Shown: piece after piece, positions 62,228 to 64,000 of the stretch | How positions within the stretch are numbered: the stretch's first letter is position 1 | Layout: each line of letters begins with the position of its first letter | From: Shimia aestuarii | GTDB lineage: Bacteria > Pseudomonadota > Alphaproteobacteria > Rhodobacterales > Rhodobacteraceae | NCBI RefSeq assembly: GCF_900114635.1 | Contig: NZ_FOTQ01000007.1 | Coordinates: forward strand, 1 to 64,000 | DNA: 64,000 nt | Direction: 5' to 3' | Made by a program: the position numbers and the translations under genes | Notes under the pieces: generated by a model | Seen by the model: the letters and a program-made list of their open reading frames with translations, nothing else | Told to the model about the DNA's origin: nothing | Database searches by the model: none

Positions 62228-62275
62228 ATGCAATCGCTAGTCGTAGTCGTAGGATGTTGGCGCATGGGCCGGTAA
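62228..62275 (+). CDS. ilvL: Leader peptide of the ilvB attenuator
   Basis: A 15-codon gene encoding MQSLVVVVGCWRMGR, ending in TAA. AAGGGA lies 9 nt before the ATG. The Leu-Val-Val-Val-Val run uses codons CTA GTC GTA GTC GTA, so lack of charged Val or Leu tRNA would stall the ribosome at 62237-62251. The last codons (TGG CGC ATG GG) form the 5' arm of the antiterminator hairpin, which explains the C-terminal sequence. It is too short for routine gene callers. Confidence 0.85.
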   Translation: MQSLVVVVGCWRMGR

Positions 62276-62329
62276 CGGACACCATATTGGAACCCCATGC
62301 GCCCCCGTCAGATGATCGGGGGCTTTTTT
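62259..62329 (+). promoter_or_regulatory. Transcription attenuator of ilvB (antiterminator / terminator pair)
   Basis: Antiterminator: GGCGCATGGG (62259-62268) pairs perfectly over 10 bp with CCCATGCGCC (62294-62303). Terminator: GCCCCCG (62301-62307) pairs with CGGGGGC (62317-62323), followed by six T (62324-62329). The two stems share 62301-62303, so they exclude each other. A ribosome stalled at the Val codons leaves the antiterminator arm free; one that reaches the stop codon covers it and lets the terminator form. Confidence 0.85.
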
Positions 62330-62367
62330 GTGTGAATGAAATGATGACGGTGTAAACGGAGAGACAG

Positions 62368-64000
62368 ATGGCACGTCAGATGACCGGAGCGAGAATGGTA
62401 GTCCAAGCCCTCAAGGATCAGGGTGTGGACACGGTATTCGGATATCCCGGCGGGGCTGTCCTGCCGATCTATGACGAAATCTTCCAGCAGAACGATATTC
62501 GCCACATCCTCGTGCGCCACGAACAGGGCGCCGTTCATGCCGCCGAAGGTTACGCCCGCTCGACCGGCAAGGTCGGCGTTGCACTCGTGACCTCCGGTCC
62601 TGGCGCCACCAACGCCGTGACCGGTCTGACCGACGCGCTGCTCGACTCGATCCCGATCATCGTGCTTTCCGGTCAGGTTCCGACGTTCATGATTGGTTCG
62701 GATGCGTTCCAGGAAGCCGACACCGTGGGCATCACCCGCCCCTGCACCAAGCATAACTGGCTGGCCAAGGACACCGCGACCCTGTCGGAGACGATCCATC
62801 AGGCTTTCCACGTTGCGCGCTCGGGCCGTCCCGGTCCGGTGCTTGTCGACATCCCCAAGGACGTGCAGTTCGCCTCGGCCACATACACGGCACCGCAGGC
62901 CACCAACACTTCCAACTACCAGCCTCAGATCCGGGGCGACATCGAGATGATCAACGAACTGGTCGAAGCGCTCGAGACTGCGGAGCGCCCTGTCTTCTAC
63001 ACAGGTGGCGGCGTCATCAACTCCGGCCCCAAGGCCTCCGAACTGTTGCGCGAACTGGTCGAAGCCACGGGCATTCCGATCACCTCGACCCTGATGGGTC
63101 TGGGCGCATACCCGGCCTCAGGCAAGCACTGGCTGGGTATGCTCGGCATGCATGGTCTCTACGAGGCCAACATGGCAATGCACGGTTGTGACCTGATGAT
63201 CAACGTTGGTGCACGTTTCGACGACCGTATCACCGGTCTGATCGACGCGTTCTCGCCAAAGTCCAAAAAGGCGCATATCGACATTGATCCTTCGTCAATC
63301 AACAAGGTAATCAAGACCGACATTCCGATCGTGGGCGACGTGGCCAGCGTTCTCGACGATATTCTCAAGGTCTGGAAGGCGCGCGGGCGCAATCTCAACC
63401 GCGACGGCATCACCAAGTGGCAGAAACAGATCGACGAATGGCGCAAAGTGGACTGCCTGCACTTTAAGCAGGAAGGCAAGGTGATCAAACCGCAATATGC
63501 CCTCCAGCGTCTCGAAGCCCTGACCAAGGACAAAGACCGTTACATCACCACCGAGGTCGGCCAGCACCAGATGTGGGCCGCCCAGTTCCTTGGCTTCGAA
63601 GACCCGAACCGCTGGATGACTTCCGGTGGCCTTGGCACCATGGGCTATGGTTTCCCGGCGTCGATTGGCGTGCAGATGGCCCATCCCGAAAGCCTCGTGA
63701 TCAACGTGGCGGGCGAAGCCAGCTGGCTGATGAACATGCAGGAAATGGGCACCGCAGTTCAGTTCCGCCTGCCAGTGAAACAGTTCATTCTCAACAACGA
63801 GCGCCTTGGCATGGTCCGCCAGTGGCAGGAATTGCTGCATGGTGAACGCTACTCGCATTCCTGGTCCGAGGCCCTGCCCGACTTTGTGAAGCTCGCCGAA
63901 GCCTTTGGCGCCAAGGGTATCTACTGTGACAACCCCGATGATCTGGATGACGCGATCCTCGAAATGATCAACCACGACGGCCCGGTGATCTTCGATTGCC
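62368..64000 (+). CDS. ilvB: Acetolactate synthase large subunit (cut by window end)
   Basis: The first 544 residues of the ThDP enzyme that makes 2-acetolactate or 2-aceto-2-hydroxybutyrate, the first common step of Val, Leu and Ile synthesis. The catalytic Glu52 lies in VRHEQGAVHAAEGYARSTGKVG; the FAD-binding central domain and VGARFDDRITG follow. In the C-terminal ThDP motif the usual GD-x-S reads GEAS (Glu450) in VAGEASWLMNMQEM, ending in FILNNERLGMVRQWQ. GGAGAG precedes the ATG. Expression is under the attenuator just upstream. The 3' end and probably ilvN lie beyond the window. Confidence 0.96.
   Translation, partial: MARQMTGARMVVQALKDQGVDTVFGYPGGAVLPIYDEIFQQNDIRHILVRHEQGAVHAAEGYARSTGKVGVALVTSGPGATNAVTGLTDALLDSIPIIVLSGQVPTFMIGSDAFQEADTVGITRPCTKHNWLAKDTATLSETIHQAFHVARSGRPGPVLVDIPKDVQFASATYTAPQATNTSNYQPQIRGDIEMINELVEALETAERPVFYTGGGVINSGPKASELLRELVEATGIPITSTLMGLGAYPASGKHWLGMLGMHGLYEANMAMHGCDLMINVGARFDDRITGLIDAFSPKSKKAHIDIDPSSINKVIKTDIPIVGDVASVLDDILKVWKARGRNLNRDGITKWQKQIDEWRKVDCLHFKQEGKVIKPQYALQRLEALTKDKDRYITTEVGQHQMWAAQFLGFEDPNRWMTSGGLGTMGYGFPASIGVQMAHPESLVINVAGEASWLMNMQEMGTAVQFRLPVKQFILNNERLGMVRQWQELLHGERYSHSWSEALPDFVKLAEAFGAKGIYCDNPDDLDDAILEMINHDGPVIFDC

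Larger units (their letters stand above)
62020..62367. other. Intergenic region carrying the ilvB promoter and attenuator
   Basis: About 350 bp between the DsbA-like gene and ilvB. The first ~145 bp contain no feature I can support. The rest holds a candidate promoter, a leader peptide gene and an attenuator, listed separately. Confidence 0.7.

Overview
The window is typical chromosome of an alphaproteobacterium of the order Rhodobacterales (Roseobacter group). The gene content supports this: the phaR-phaP-phaC/phaZ polyhydroxyalkanoate locus, a DUF2842 gene beside purA, an RF2 gene without the programmed frameshift, ThyX, an LdtR-type MarR regulator, and many small proteins I know only from Rhodobacteraceae. 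Genes are densely packed, with many 1-4 bp start/stop overlaps (ATGA, TAATG, GTGA, TTGA). I see no tRNA, rRNA, CRISPR array, integrase, transposase or prophage gene. Both window edges cut a gene: the end of acs at the left and most of ilvB at the right.

Layout. 0-11 kb is mainly housekeeping: acs 3' end, a DMT-family permease, thiamine pyrophosphokinase, a large acidic low-complexity protein, DUF2842, purA, a DUF6524 membrane protein, a cobalt-type nitrile hydratase operon (alpha, beta, activator), secG and pyrG. 11-15 kb holds a cupin thiol-dioxygenase-like gene, two tandem secreted paralogues, DUF1330, two TerB-like proteins and a PhnD-like protein with no signal peptide. 15-24 kb is a polar amino-acid/opine-type ABC transporter followed by a gamma-glutamylation module (two glutamine-synthetase-like ligases, a class I amidotransferase and an FAD oxidase) that looks like a Puu-type polyamine catabolic pathway. 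24-30 kb holds a DegT-type aminotransferase and the PHA storage locus with recognisable PhaR operators. 30-34 kb is a luciferase-like monooxygenase facing a five-gene operon of alpha/beta hydrolases and a VOC protein. 34-39.5 kb is thrS, then a bufferin (RiPP metallophore) cluster: two DUF2282 precursors, a DUF692/MNIO enzyme, its DUF2063 partner and a DoxX-like protein. 39.5-42 kb has small proteins, cspA and thyX. 42-46.5 kb has a lipoprotein plus a Slam-like outer-membrane translocon (type XI secretion), glyoxalase I and two DUF1194 von Willebrand A proteins. 46.5-64 kb returns to core functions: LdtR, SdhE with an overlapping XRE regulator, aspartate aminotransferase, prfB, an amidohydrolase, PBP1A, a LysR regulator, a murein amidase, an aminotransferase, an M48 protease, a DsbA-like protein and ilvB.

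The most interesting non-coding structures are: (1) a complete ribosome-mediated attenuator in front of ilvB, with a 15-residue leader peptide carrying a Leu-Val-Val-Val-Val run and two mutually exclusive hairpins; (2) two arrays of four ATACCGAY units at exact 11-bp spacing, 7.5 kb apart, in two different promoter regions; (3) paired CTGC-N3-GCAG PhaR operators in front of phaP, with degenerate versions in front of phaR; and (4) two inverted copies of a dispersed REP-like element. The most interesting protein systems are the Slam/surface-lipoprotein pair and the bufferin cluster with a duplicated precursor gene.
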